Positions 38,060 to 47,664 are shown, counted from the first letter of the stretch. The stretch is DNA of 64,000 nt from Rhizobium esperanzae (GCF_014197615.1 NZ_JACIFY010000001.1:372001-436000); one strand, 5' to 3'. The notes: generated by a model from the letters alone, not told the origin. Translations and numbers: made by a program.

Positions 38060-38232
38060 ACCCCCCTCTGTCCTGCCGGACATCTCCCCCACAAGGGTGG
38101 AGATTGGCAAGAGGCTGGACCATCGTTCCCTCACTGCCGTTGCACGGCAGCTATACGGTGGTTGTTTGGGGAAACCATTGCGCCCAGCCGATCTCCCTCC
38201 TTGTGGGGGATGCCCGGCAGGGCAGAGGGGGT
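38060..38232. repeat. Inverted intergenic repeat between psuG and cckA
   Basis: Bases 38060-38107 and 38188-38232 are inverted copies of one about 46-base element, about 85 percent identical by eye. The core reads CTCTGTCCTGCCGGACATCT in the first arm. Between the arms is a further perfect hairpin (CTGCCGT 38134-38140 with ACGGCAG 38144-38150). This looks like a dispersed rhizobial palindromic element. It lies between two convergent genes and could fold into one long stem in RNA. Confidence 0.7.
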
Positions 38233-38262
38233 ATCACCCGGCATCCCCTCACAATCACGCGA

Positions 38263-40866
38263 TCAGCTATCCAGCGTCTCTTTCACCACCACCGCCAGCT
38301 GCTTCAGCGAGAACGGCTTCGGCAAAAATCCGAATTTCGACTCCGGCGGCAGGTTGCGGGCGAAGGCGTCCTCGGCATAACCGGAGACGAAGATGAATTT
38401 CATGTCGGGATAGCTTTTGCGCAGCTCGCGCAGCAGCGTCGGGCCATCCATTTCCGGCATCACCACGTCGGAAACGACGATGTCGACCTTGCCGTCGAGC
38501 TCTTCCATGATGCTGAGCGCCTCGACGCCCGAGCCCGCCTCGTGCACGGTGTAGCCGCGCGTTTCCAGCATGCGCTTGCCGCCGCGGCGCACCGCCTCCT
38601 CGTCCTCGACGAGAAGGATGACGGCCGATCCCGTCAGGTCCTCCGGCTGCTGCGGCGGTGCAGGCTGCGGCAGCACCTCCGCCCCGGCGATGGCGCCGTC
38701 GATCGAACCGGCTTCGGCGGCCACCGCCGGCTCCGGGATGTGGCGCGGCAGGAAAACACGGAACGTCGTGCCTTTGCCGACTTCGGATTCCGGCTGAATG
38801 TAGCCGCCCGATTGCTTGACGATGCCGTAGACCATGGCAAGGCCGAGCCCGGTGCCCTTGCCGACATCCTTGGTGGTGAAGAAGGGCTCGAAGATCTTGT
38901 CCATGATCTCGGGCGCGATGCCGGTGCCGTTGTCGGCGACCTCGACCAGCACCATGTCTTCGGCCGGCATGTAGGAATAGTTGAAGGCGGAGACCTCAGC
39001 GGCGGTCAGGTTTCGGGTGCGCAGCGTCAGCGTGCCGCCCTCAGGCATGGCGTCGCGCGCATTGACGCAAAGATTGATCAACACCTGCTCGAATTGCGAG
39101 AGGTCCGTTTTGACAGGCCAGAGGTCGCGGCCATATTGCACGTCGAGCTTGACGTTGGTGCCCGAGAGCAGCCGGTCGACCAGCATGCGCAGGTCGCCGA
39201 CGACATCGGTAAGGTTGAGCACCGAGGGCCGCATCGTCTGCTTGCGCGAAAAGGCCAGCAACTGGCGCACCAGCACGGCGGCGCGGTTGGCGTTGCGCTT
39301 GATCTCCATCAGGTCGGCGAAGCTGGCATCGGCCGGCCGCGCCTGCAGCAGCAGATGGTCGGAGGACAGCAGGATCGCCGTCAGCACGTTGTTGAAATCA
39401 TGGGCGATGCCGCCGGCAAGCGTTCCCACCGCATTCATCTTCTGCGTCTGCGCCATCTGCGCTTCCAGCGCCTTCTGCTCGGTCACCTCGACGGCATAGA
39501 CGATCGCCGCTTCCTCGGGCGCCTCGTCGCTCTGGTCGATGACGGCATTGACATAGAAGCGGAAATAACGCGCCTCGTCGGTCGGCGTGCGGGTGTCGAG
39601 CGGCGCGATGTCGCCTTGGCGGTCCTTGGCCGCCGCCAGCGCCTCGGCCAACTGCGGCCGGTCGCTCTCCTGCACGATGGTTTCAAGATGCGGCGCCTTT
39701 TCCAGGTCGTCGCGCGAGACGACGCCGGAAAACAGCTTGAGGAACGGTGCATTGGTCCGCAGGATACGCCCGTCACCGTCGACCGAAGCAATCGCCATCG
39801 GCGTGTTGTTGAAGAAGCGGGTGAAGCGCATGGCGGCCGCCGAGGCCGACTGACTGCTTTCGCTGTTCTTCTCGCGCGCCAGCACGATCGTCCGGCTTTC
39901 GCCGGGCGCGCCGTCCCGCATCGAGGTGACGCTGTGGATGATCTGCACCGGCAGGCTCTGACCGTTGGTCTTGCGCAGATCGAGATCGAGCGTCACCGTC
40001 TTCTTCAGGCCCGGTTCGGCCTGCACCGACTGGATCAGCGCCAGCCCCTCGCCGGCCACGACGTCGCCGATCGACATCGAGCCCGGCACGAACTTGGTAA
40101 GGTCGAGACCCAGCCACTCGGCAAGCGTCGCATTGAGATAGAAAATCTCGCCCTTCCTGCCGGCGGAAAAGAAGCCGGCCGGCGCATGGTCGAGATAATC
40201 GATCGCGTTCTGCAACTCCTTGAAGAACCGCTCTTGGTCGTCGCGCTCGGTGGTGATGTCGGTGATCTGCCAGATCTGCAGCGGCTTGCCGCTGCTTTCC
40301 TCCGGCTGCAGCAGCCGCGCCTTCAGCCGGTACCAATGCGCGCCGGAGCTGTTGCTGCCGGGCCCGACGGCGCGCAGCAGGCGGAATTCCTCTCGGCCTT
40401 CCCTGCCCTCGCGCAGGCCGTTGACCAGCCTGTAGAGCGCCTCGTTCGATTCGCGGTGGCGCGACAGCAGCGTTTCCAGCGTCTGCACCTCGGTCGCCTT
40501 GCGCGCCCCGGTCAGGGCGCCATAGGCGGCATTGGCATAGATGATCCGGCCTTTTTCGTCGGTGATCAAGGTGCCGTCGGGATGGCTGTTGAGGAAGGCG
40601 CGCGCCAGGCTGTCGGACTGGCGCTGCGGCATCACCTCGATGAAGCCGATGACCGAGGAGACCAGAAAGAAGATGCCGACCATGGCGAGCACGCCAAGGC
40701 CGCCGAGCACGATCTCGTTGTCGAGCGACTTTTTGAAGAAGACGAAGCCGCCGGCGGCTGCGATCAGCACGAGCGCCAGCAGAAGAATGCGCAAAACCGT
40801 GCCAGAACGCCCCCCGCGATCCACAAGCGGTGCGTTATAGTCGTCGGCCTGACGCGGTTTCGTCAT
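38263..40866 (-). CDS. cckA: Hybrid sensor histidine kinase/phosphatase CckA
   Basis: An 867-residue cell-cycle kinase. Two N-terminal membrane segments (about 25-43 and 52-75) precede PAS domains; HisKA has [14 protein letters not shown] with phosphorylatable His 489; the ATPase domain has [14 protein letters not shown] (N box), [10 protein letters not shown] and [14 protein letters not shown]; the receiver domain has [12 protein letters not shown] with Asp 800. CckA feeds phosphate through ChpT to CtrA and CpdR. ATG 40866 is chosen; upstream frame lacks membrane or domain features. No chpT or ctrA is in the window. Confidence 0.94.
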   Translation of the reverse strand: MTKPRQADDYNAPLVDRGGRSGTVLRILLLALVLIAAAGGFVFFKKSLDNEIVLGGLGVLAMVGIFFLVSSVIGFIEVMPQRQSDSLARAFLNSHPDGTLITDEKGRIIYANAAYGALTGARKATEVQTLETLLSRHRESNEALYRLVNGLREGREGREEFRLLRAVGPGSNSSGAHWYRLKARLLQPEESSGKPLQIWQITDITTERDDQERFFKELQNAIDYLDHAPAGFFSAGRKGEIFYLNATLAEWLGLDLTKFVPGSMSIGDVVAGEGLALIQSVQAEPGLKKTVTLDLDLRKTNGQSLPVQIIHSVTSMRDGAPGESRTIVLAREKNSESSQSASAAAMRFTRFFNNTPMAIASVDGDGRILRTNAPFLKLFSGVVSRDDLEKAPHLETIVQESDRPQLAEALAAAKDRQGDIAPLDTRTPTDEARYFRFYVNAVIDQSDEAPEEAAIVYAVEVTEQKALEAQMAQTQKMNAVGTLAGGIAHDFNNVLTAILLSSDHLLLQARPADASFADLMEIKRNANRAAVLVRQLLAFSRKQTMRPSVLNLTDVVGDLRMLVDRLLSGTNVKLDVQYGRDLWPVKTDLSQFEQVLINLCVNARDAMPEGGTLTLRTRNLTAAEVSAFNYSYMPAEDMVLVEVADNGTGIAPEIMDKIFEPFFTTKDVGKGTGLGLAMVYGIVKQSGGYIQPESEVGKGTTFRVFLPRHIPEPAVAAEAGSIDGAIAGAEVLPQPAPPQQPEDLTGSAVILLVEDEEAVRRGGKRMLETRGYTVHEAGSGVEALSIMEELDGKVDIVVSDVVMPEMDGPTLLRELRKSYPDMKFIFVSGYAEDAFARNLPPESKFGFLPKPFSLKQLAVVVKETLDS

Positions 40867-41172
40867 GTATTCCTCACATAAGCCCCTCTCACTTCCTAGC
40901 ACGAACACGAAGCGGGAATCAGGCACTCCTTCCTTCTTAGCAATTTGCCGCGCCGGCAAAAACACCGGCGGCCGGCAAGACTGCTTGAATTCACAGGCAA
41001 CAGCGCCATCTGCTCCGGAAGCCCGACCTGGCTGCCCGTGAGCGAGATCGCCGGGCGCCCGACAGCGGAACACGAAATCGCGTTCTCCCGTGACTGGACA
41101 GCACCGCCGGCCCTTGCCTAAGGAACGGAAAAGTCGTCAATATGTGCCGAATGTGAAATGGAGTGAGTGACT
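40867..41172. other. Divergent intergenic region between cckA and FliO-like gene
   Basis: These 306 bases hold no convincing gene. They should contain the cckA promoter (minus) and the FliO-like promoter (plus), but I could not identify clear -35/-10 pairs, CtrA boxes or strong hairpins. Confidence 0.5.
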
Positions 41173-42252
41173 ATGTTGGATGATGTTGTCGGAGCTTATG
41201 GCGGCCGTTTTCTGCTTGCCGCCGGTGGCGTCGGCCTGGCGCTTCTCCTGCTCATCCTCGTACTCTGGGTCATCCGCCGCCGGGCGCCCTCGCCCTTCGT
41301 GCGCGGCGGCCGCAACCGCCAGCCCCGCCTGCAGGTGCTGGACGCCGCAGCTGTCGATGCCCGCCGCCGGCTGGTGCTGGTGCGCCGCGATGACGTCGAG
41401 CATCTGATCATGATCGGCGGCCCAAGCGATATCGTCATCGAAAGCCGCATCCTGCCCGAAGCGGCCGAACAGCCGGAAAGCTTCAACCGCCCGCAACCGG
41501 TCGAGCAGCGTCCGATCTCCCCGGCGCGGCCGGAAACACCACCGGTTTCTCCGCCCCGCGCCCCGGTCGCAGCGGCCGTCATCGCTCCTGCCGCAGCCCG
41601 AATCGAGCCGGCCGCAGCCCGAATCGAGCCGGCCGCCGAGCCTTCCTTCTCCGCGCCGGCATCGCCGGAGCCGCGTCCGCGCCCCGAACCGCCTGCCCAG
41701 CCGGCCGTCGCACCGCCGGTGGCCACGAGCCCTCTTCCGGCAAACCCCGTGACAGCGCCGCTGTCGGCCGAACGCGACGCTCCTCTGCCCGTCGCCCCGC
41801 GCCCGCCGGAGCGTCCCGTCGCTCCCCCGGCCGCGCAGCCTGCACCCTTCCACGATACCGCAAGTGCGGCCGAGATCCTCGACGCCGCCCGCCAGCGCGT
41901 GCTTCCGCAGCAGCGCATCGAACCCGAAGTTTCCACACCGCCCCTCCAGCCCATGCCGGCTGCCGCGCGTGCCGCACCCGGGATGGCCGAGGACGATGCG
42001 GCCGCGCAGTCGCCGGCGGCGATCCGCCATGATTTCCAGCGGGTGCTGGAAGAGGAAATGTCGAACAATCTGACGGCCGAGCGCATCGTGCCGGCGCCGG
42101 CAAACCAGGCGCCCCGCCAAACCGTACCGCAGCCGGGCAGCAACCTGCCGCGCCGCGATCCCGAGCTTGCCCCGATCACCGGCGCCGATACGGAACTGCA
42201 GAAGGAAGTCGCCCGCATCTTCGGCGAAATGAGCGTCAATCGCGATAAATGA
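41173..42252 (+). CDS. FliO-like membrane protein with long Pro/Ala-rich tail
   Basis: A 359-residue protein. One membrane segment (about 15-36, LLAAGGVGLALLLLILVLWVI) is followed by the FliO/MopB-like domain (LQVLDAAAVDARRRLVLVRRDDVEHLIMIGGPSDIVIE, about 55-95). FliO helps assemble the flagellar export gate. The remaining 260 residues are Pro/Ala/Arg-rich and contain an exact 21-base duplication at 41590-41610 and 41611-41631. It is not in a flagellar gene cluster; the neighbour is cckA. ATG 41173 has a GGAG site; GTG 41167 is too close to it. Confidence 0.78.
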   Translation: MLDDVVGAYGGRFLLAAGGVGLALLLLILVLWVIRRRAPSPFVRGGRNRQPRLQVLDAAAVDARRRLVLVRRDDVEHLIMIGGPSDIVIESRILPEAAEQPESFNRPQPVEQRPISPARPETPPVSPPRAPVAAAVIAPAAARIEPAAARIEPAAEPSFSAPASPEPRPRPEPPAQPAVAPPVATSPLPANPVTAPLSAERDAPLPVAPRPPERPVAPPAAQPAPFHDTASAAEILDAARQRVLPQQRIEPEVSTPPLQPMPAAARAAPGMAEDDAAAQSPAAIRHDFQRVLEEEMSNNLTAERIVPAPANQAPRQTVPQPGSNLPRRDPELAPITGADTELQKEVARIFGEMSVNRDK

Positions 42253-42427
42253 AAGCCTGAACGGCAGCTTCCACACCGCGTTGCCTCCATCGACAAGTTG
42301 CATAAAAGCCGCAATGCCCCGGCCTTTCGTTTCCGAATCGCCAGGGGGCTACCTTTGTCGTCGATGATTTGTTATCGCTTGGGTTGAAGAGCGTCGGCGC
42401 ATTCGAGGTTACACTTTGCCTAAGTAA

Positions 42428-42946
42428 ATACCGGTCTCAGTCCGCAAGCTGGACGCTTGGTTGATCTACAAATGCCTGACCTGCGGAAGGACATGGAACC
42501 GGCCGATCCTCGAGCGCCGGAATGTCCGCGACATCGATCCTGCAGTTCTCGGTGCGCTGCAGTCCAACGATCCGGAGTGGATCCGGGCAGAGACCTTCAA
42601 CCTCGATGCTCTCCGGCACAAATCGCAGCGTGTCGATGAGTTTGCCGAATTCGAAATCGCAAAGGAGATGCGGCACCAGCCGGCAAATTGGACGAGACTG
42701 GCAATCGAACTGACGGTCCCGTTCCCAACAAGTACACGCCTCGACCGTTTGCTGGCGTCCGAGCTGACGGTTTCACGTTCGAGGCTGCAGGCTCTGCACG
42801 CCGAAGGCATGGTCCGGACGAATCCTGAGCGCGCAGACATCATGCGGCGACGAATCCGGAACGGCACCCTTATCGTGATCGACCTCTCCATCGAGGCCGA
42901 GCGAGAGCGATCATGGAAACCTCTGGCGACAGGAGATCCGCTGTAA
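42428..42946 (+). pseudogene. DUF1062 family protein, N-terminally truncated or frameshifted
   Basis: The frame from 42428 reads PVSVRKLDAWLIYKCLTCGR and continues RPILERRNVRDIDPAVLGAL to the end of the DUF1062 domain. Full-length members begin about 50 residues earlier with a CxxC-containing region, and KLDAWLIYKC is internal in them. Here a TAA at 42425-42427 cuts the frame, and the only later start is TTG 42461, inside a conserved strand. A neighbouring frame just upstream reads VGAFEVTLCLSKYR, which may be a shifted remnant. The function of the family is unknown. Confidence 0.7.
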
Positions 42947-42996
42947 TTGCGCAAGCCGCCTTCCTCTCCGGTACGCCGGATGACGGCTCAAACGAA

Positions 42997-43025
42997 CAAA
43001 CGCCGCGATCAGATCGCGGCGTTTG
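42997..43025. terminator. Terminator of dksA (bidirectional)
   Basis: CAAACGCCGCGAT (42997-43009) and ATCGCGGCGTTTG (43013-43025) are perfect 13-base arms with a three-base loop. On the minus strand a T-rich stretch follows (TTTGTTCGTTTG). It ends the dksA transcript. Confidence 0.8.
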
Positions 43026-43054
43026 CTCTGCTTCTCATGTCTGCATGAAAACCG

Positions 43055-43474
43055 TTATTCGTCGCGATAGACCTTTTCGCGGCGTTCGTGGCGCTCCTGC
43101 GCCTCGATCGACAGCGTCGCGATCGGGCGGGCGTCGAGACGCTTGAGGCCGATCGGTTCGCCGGTTTCCTCGCAATAGCCGTAGGTGCCGTCTTCGATGC
43201 GCTGCAGTGCCGCGTCGATCTTCGAAATCAGCTTTCGCTGCCGGTCACGGGCGCGAAGTTCGATCGCCCGGTCGGTTTCCGACGACGCCCGGTCGGCGAG
43301 GTCGGGATGGTTCGCGCTTTCCTCGGCCAGGTGGTCGAGGGTTTCACGCGCTTCTCTAAGGATATCATTTCTCCATGCAACCAGCTTGGTCCTGAAGTAG
43401 GCACGCTGGTTTACGTTCATGAACTCTTCCTCTTCCGAGGGAACGTAATTGCTAAGATCGATCTTCTCACTCAA
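43055..43474 (-). CDS. dksA: DksA-like RNA polymerase-binding factor, cysteine-poor
   Basis: A 139-residue DksA homologue. The coiled coil (about 20-95) contains SETDRAIELRARDRQRKLIS with Asp at the tip; the C-terminal globule reads GTYGYCEETGEPIGLKRLDA and then ATLSIEAQERHERREK. Of the four zinc Cys of E. coli DksA only one remains: the positions are Cys, Thr, Ser, Ala. The likely start is TTG 43474 (SEKIDLSNYVPS), because AGGAG lies seven bases upstream; an ATG at 43495 is upstream of that site. It modulates rRNA and stress transcription with ppGpp. Confidence 0.9.
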   Translation of the reverse strand: MSEKIDLSNYVPSEEEEFMNVNQRAYFRTKLVAWRNDILREARETLDHLAEESANHPDLADRASSETDRAIELRARDRQRKLISKIDAALQRIEDGTYGYCEETGEPIGLKRLDARPIATLSIEAQERHERREKVYRDE

Positions 43475-43555
43475 CGCGATTCTCCTGAAGAACATCTCAT
43501 CTGGCGGGTGTATATCCCAAGCGCTAGTCGCGATTCAAGCCAAATACGACAGGTA

Positions 43556-43575
43556 AACAGATTTTTAAATCTGTT
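43556..43575. promoter_or_regulatory. Palindrome AACAGATTT-TT-AAATCTGTT upstream of dksA
   Basis: Nine-base perfect arms with a two-base centre, in an AT-rich stretch 82 bases before the dksA start. It is symmetrical, so it looks more like a protein-binding site than a terminator. The binding protein is unknown. Confidence 0.5.
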
Positions 43576-43750
43576 ACAATTTTCGGCTAACGATCTATTT
43601 TGTCATGGTTATTCCGGCCACCGTTTTTGTCTTCGCCTTCAAAACGCCGTGTTGGCGGCCACGTTTTAGGCAGTTGCGGCATGGCGGGCGATTGACGGCA
43701 GCCAATCGCAACCGCTACTGAAAAGACCCGCCCGATCCTGGAATTTGCCC

Positions 43751-44245
43751 ATGACCGTACCGCTGCCTCCGCCCAACCGCATCTATCTCCTGCGTCACGC
43801 CGAGGCGGCCTGGGCCGAACCCGGACAGCGCGATTTCGACCGGCCGCTCAACGAAAAGGGTTACGGCGATGCCGAGATTATCGCCGACAAGGCCGCCGAC
43901 AAGGGCTATCGTCCCGATCTTCTCATCAGCTCGACGGCATTGCGCTGCCGCGGCACGGCCGACGCGGTCCATCGGGCGATGGGCCTGACGCTCGACGTGC
44001 GTTATGTCGATGCGCTCTATAATGCCACGGTCGATACCTATATCGAGATCGTCGATGCCCAGGACGAGGCGGCCGTCATGCTGGTCGGCCATAATCCGAC
44101 CATGGAGCAAACCCTGGAGGCTTTGGTCGGCCATGAGGCGATGGCCAGCGCCCTTCCCGGCGGTTTCCCGACGGCGGGCCTTGCCGTCGTCGATTACGAC
44201 GCTTCCGCCGCGGGCTGGCGCCTCACCGATTTCGTGGTCGTCTGA
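43751..44245 (+). CDS. SixA-like histidine phosphatase
   Basis: A 164-residue member of the histidine phosphatase superfamily. The RHG-type motif is YLLRHAEAAW (about 13-22), the second catalytic His is in VMLVGHNPTMEQ (about 112). Short single-domain forms such as SixA remove phosphate from His on phosphotransfer domains. A CckA kinase and an Hpt protein are also in this window, but no direct link is shown. ATG 43751 is used; the TTG two codons upstream has no advantage. Confidence 0.85.
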   Translation: MTVPLPPPNRIYLLRHAEAAWAEPGQRDFDRPLNEKGYGDAEIIADKAADKGYRPDLLISSTALRCRGTADAVHRAMGLTLDVRYVDALYNATVDTYIEIVDAQDEAAVMLVGHNPTMEQTLEALVGHEAMASALPGGFPTAGLAVVDYDASAAGWRLTDFVVV

Positions 44246-44322
44246 CGTCTTTACGGCGCCACTTCTTTTTCGGGCGGTGCCGCGTTCCTATATTGCCGGC
44301 AGTCACCAATCGGAATTGCGCC

Positions 44323-45798
44323 TTGCCGCCACGCCTGACATCCCTAGCCGACGACGCCCGCATCGCCCTCGATAATCTCGCCGACCGGGCGAGCGGCCTT
44401 GTCAATCCGACCGTGCGGCTTGGCGTCACCGGCCTCTCCCGCTCCGGCAAGACGGTCTTCATTTCCTCACTGGTCCACAATCTGCTGCATGGCGGCCGCC
44501 TGCCGCTGTTCGAGCCGGTGCAATCGGGCCGTGTCTCGGCGGTGCGGCTGGAACCGCAGCCAGACGATGCCGTGCCGCGCTTTCAGTACGAGGATCATAT
44601 CCGTGCGCTGGTGAAGGACCGTGTCTGGCCGGATTCGACCCGCGCCATATCAGAACTGCGCATCACGCTGGATTATCAAAGCGCCAGCGGCTGGAACCGG
44701 CTGTTTTCGCCGGGCCGCCTGTCGATCGATATCGTCGATTATCCCGGCGAATGGCTGCTCGACCTGCCTCTGCTCGGCAAGGACTACCGCACCTTCAGCG
44801 AGGAAACGATCGCGCTTGCGCAAACCGGCATCCGCTCCGAGCTGTCGCAAGCGTGGCTGGCGCTGACGCGTGCAGCCGATATCCACGCCGGCGCCGACGA
44901 GATGGTCGCCCGCGAAATCGCCACCGCCTTTGCCGACTACCTCAAGGCCTGCAAGGCCGATGAACGCTCGCTCTCCACCTTGCCGCCCGGCCGCCTGCTG
45001 CTGCCGGGCGATCTCGACGGATCGCCAGCGCTGACCTTCGCGCCGCTGGCGCTGCCCCCGGACGGGCGTCCCGGCCGCGGTTCGCTTTGGGCGATGATGG
45101 AGCGGCGTTACGAGGCCTATAAATCGGTTGTCGTCAAACCTTTCTTCCGCGAGCATTTCGCCCGCCTCGACCGCCAGATCGTGCTGGTTGATGCGCTGCA
45201 GGCAATGAATCGCGGCCCCGAAGCGGTGCAGGATCTGGAGCGGGCGCTGACCGATGTGCTCGCCTGTTTCCGCCCCGGCACCAATTCGCTGCTCTCCTCG
45301 CTGCTCGGGCGCCGCATCGATCGCGTGCTGGTCGCCGCCACCAAGGCCGATCATCTCCACCATGAAAGCCACGACCGGCTCGATGCTTTGACCCGCCGGC
45401 TGGTCGATCGCGCCATCGACCGCATCGGCATGGCCGGTGCCGGCATCGACGTCATGGCGCTCGCCTCCGTGCGTGCCACCCGCGAGGCATCAGTCAAACG
45501 CGACGGTCATGATCTGCCGGTCATCGTCGGCACGCCGATGGAGGGTGAAACCATCGCCGGCGAGCGCTTCGACGGCCTGAGAAAGACCGCGATCTTCCCC
45601 GGCGACCTGCCGGAGAATCCGGAAAACCTGTTCGACCGCATCGCCTCGGGCGAGAGCGGCCTGCAACTGCCCGATGTCAACGTCGTCAGGTTCCGCCCGC
45701 CGCAGCTTGAGGAAACCGGCGGCGGCATCAAGCTGTCGGTGCCGCATATCCGCCTCGACCGCGCCATGCAGTTCCTGTTCGGAGACCGTCTCGCATGA
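44323..45798 (+). CDS. YcjX-like GTPase/ATPase (DUF463)
   Basis: A 491-residue P-loop protein. LGVTGLSRSGKTVFISSLVH (about 33) is Walker A; IDIVDYPGEWLLDLPLL is a G3-like motif; VLVAATKADHLHHESHDRL resembles the NKxD region. YcjX family proteins are stress-linked and occur with the membrane protein YcjF, as here. The start is uncertain: TTG 44293 or TTG 44323; the latter gives the family N-terminus PPRLTSLADDARIALDNL. Confidence 0.82.
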   Translation: MPPRLTSLADDARIALDNLADRASGLVNPTVRLGVTGLSRSGKTVFISSLVHNLLHGGRLPLFEPVQSGRVSAVRLEPQPDDAVPRFQYEDHIRALVKDRVWPDSTRAISELRITLDYQSASGWNRLFSPGRLSIDIVDYPGEWLLDLPLLGKDYRTFSEETIALAQTGIRSELSQAWLALTRAADIHAGADEMVAREIATAFADYLKACKADERSLSTLPPGRLLLPGDLDGSPALTFAPLALPPDGRPGRGSLWAMMERRYEAYKSVVVKPFFREHFARLDRQIVLVDALQAMNRGPEAVQDLERALTDVLACFRPGTNSLLSSLLGRRIDRVLVAATKADHLHHESHDRLDALTRRLVDRAIDRIGMAGAGIDVMALASVRATREASVKRDGHDLPVIVGTPMEGETIAGERFDGLRKTAIFPGDLPENPENLFDRIASGESGLQLPDVNVVRFRPPQLEETGGGIKLSVPHIRLDRAMQFLFGDRLA

Positions 45799-46874
45799 GC
45801 AAGCCCCCGTCCGATCCGCCGCGCCGCCCGCCCGCCGCCTTCGCCTATGAGGATGAGGCAACCGAGCGGCGCGACAACGGCCGCCGGGCAGAGCAGCGTC
45901 GCAAGCCGGAAAGTTTCTCCGAAAATATCGTCGTGACGGCGGATGAGGACGATCCCTTCCTCAATCCCGACAAGGATCTGAGCGCGGTCCCTGTGGCAGC
46001 GCCACGCAAGCGCCGGACCTCCTTCGGCAAGATTGCCGCCGGCGCCTTCGGCATCCTGCTGTCTCTGGCCATCGGGCTTTGGACCGATAGCCTGATCCGC
46101 GATCTCTTCACCCGCGCCGACTGGCTGGGTTATGTGGCCCTTGCCGTGCTCGCCGTCGGCATCCTTGCCGTGCTCGCCCTCGTCATCCGCGAAACGGCGG
46201 GCATGATGCGCCTTGCCGCCGTCCAGGCGATCAAGGCCGAAGCGGAAGCGGCGATTGTCGAAACCCGGCCGGCCAGGGCCCGCGCCGTCGTCACGCGCCT
46301 CACCACGCTGCTTTCCGCCAATCCCGAGACAGCGAAAGGCCGTGCGACGCTGAAGGCGACCGAGGGCGAGGTTATCGACCCCCCGCATCTGATTGCGCTC
46401 GCCGAGCGTGAATTGCTCGCTCCCCTCGACCGCAAGGCGCGCGCCCTGATCGTCAACGCCTCGAAGCGCGTTTCGATCGTCACCGCCGTCAGCCCGCGCG
46501 CCATCGTCGACCTGCTCTACGTGCTCTACGAGGCCGTGCGCCTGATCCGCGCCATGGCCGAGCTTTACGGCGGCCGCCCCGGCACGCTCGGCATGTTCCG
46601 GCTGCTGCGTGACGTGCTCGCTCATCTTGCCGTCACCGGCTCGATCGCCGTCGGCGACAGCCTTGTCCAGCAGGTGCTCGGCCATGGGCTGGCCTCCAAG
46701 CTCTCGGCCCGGCTCGGCGAAGGTGTCGTCAACGGCCTGATGACCGCCCGCATTGGAATCGCGGCGATGGATCTCTGCCGCCCGCTCGCCTTCCGCGCCT
46801 TGAAGCGGCCGGGAATCGGTGATTTCATCGGCGACCTCACGCCCTCCATGTCACCGCGCAGCAACAATCCTTGA
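45795..46874 (+). CDS. UPF0283/TIGR01620 membrane protein (YcjF-like)
   Basis: A 359-residue protein overlapping the YcjX stop by four bases (ATGA). A charged N-terminal region of about 75 residues precedes two membrane segments (GKIAAGAFGILLSLAIGLWT and YVALAVLAVGILAVLALVI). The C-terminal soluble part has RAIVDLLYVLYEAVRLIRAMAELYGGRPGTLG, a TIGR01620 hallmark. It probably anchors or partners YcjX in the inner membrane. Confidence 0.85.
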   Translation: MSKPPSDPPRRPPAAFAYEDEATERRDNGRRAEQRRKPESFSENIVVTADEDDPFLNPDKDLSAVPVAAPRKRRTSFGKIAAGAFGILLSLAIGLWTDSLIRDLFTRADWLGYVALAVLAVGILAVLALVIRETAGMMRLAAVQAIKAEAEAAIVETRPARARAVVTRLTTLLSANPETAKGRATLKATEGEVIDPPHLIALAERELLAPLDRKARALIVNASKRVSIVTAVSPRAIVDLLYVLYEAVRLIRAMAELYGGRPGTLGMFRLLRDVLAHLAVTGSIAVGDSLVQQVLGHGLASKLSARLGEGVVNGLMTARIGIAAMDLCRPLAFRALKRPGIGDFIGDLTPSMSPRSNNP

Positions 46875-47084
46875 TCGACGAGGCGATTCCGTCGTTTTCA
46901 CCTTCTCATGCGTAATGCCGAAATACTTGCAGTAGATTCAAAGATATAGCGATGATAATTTGAAATCGTCGTCGCGCGAAACGCCTGCATCGCCTCGCAT
47001 TTCGGCACGATCGAAAGAAAGGATTAACCATTATTCGGCAAAACTTGCAGCCAGTTCGTGAGTGGTGTTTGCCAAGGAAAATCC

Positions 47085-47636
47085 ATGTATTCGCGCAAGT
47101 TTCTCATTATATGCGGTCTGGCCGCCGCGGCTTTGTCGCCGGTCGCAGATGTCGCTCCGGCAGCCACTGCCGCAACCCGTGACAAGGCATTCTTCGATTC
47201 CGTCGCCGGCTCATGGAGGGGCCCGGGCGAAATCGTCGCCGGCAAGTACAAGGGCACAAAGTTCACCTGCAACCTGATCGGCGAGCCGACTGGCGACAGT
47301 GGCGCCGGCATCAAGCTCGACGGCACCTGCCGTGTCGGTGTCTTCAAGCAGCCGATGACCGCCGTCATCTCGCAGTCAGGCTCGACCTACAAGGGCAAAT
47401 TCCTTGACGGCGCCGCCGGCAAGGGTCTTGACGTCGTCTCCGGCGCCGTCAGCGAAGATACCGTCGTCGTCGGCATCAACCGCGCCAAGCTGAACGGCGC
47501 GATGATCGCCCGCGTGCGCGACGACAAGACGATGAACGTCACCGTTTCGGTCAAGGTCGAAAGCCAGATGGTCCCGGTCATCGGCCTGACGCTGACCCGG
47601 CAGGTCGACGAAATGGCCGTCGGCTCTATCGAGTAG
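47085..47636 (+). CDS. Exported protein of unknown function
   Basis: A 183-residue protein with a signal peptide (YSRKFLIICGLAAAALSPVADV, cleavage near 30). The mature part is beta-rich: FDSVAGSWRGPGEIVAGKYKG, KLDGTCRVGVFKQPMTAVISQ and GLTLTRQ. Two Cys could form a disulfide. AAGGAAA at 47074-47080 precedes ATG 47085. A TTAACCAT half-site at 47024-47031 is upstream. Likely periplasmic; role unknown. Confidence 0.75.
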   Translation: MYSRKFLIICGLAAAALSPVADVAPAATAATRDKAFFDSVAGSWRGPGEIVAGKYKGTKFTCNLIGEPTGDSGAGIKLDGTCRVGVFKQPMTAVISQSGSTYKGKFLDGAAGKGLDVVSGAVSEDTVVVGINRAKLNGAMIARVRDDKTMNVTVSVKVESQMVPVIGLTLTRQVDEMAVGSIE

Positions 47637-47664
47637 ATACACCGCACAATGGATTTTCCTGAAG

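Noticed and set aside
38104..40881. A 925-codon plus-strand frame opposite cckA
   Set aside because: It is a shadow: cckA on the minus strand has every kinase and receiver motif, while this frame is Arg/His-rich without domains.
41590..41631. Exact 21-base tandem duplication considered as a mobile-element footprint
   Set aside because: It lies in the low-complexity Pro/Ala tail of the FliO-like gene and keeps the frame, so simple slippage explains it.
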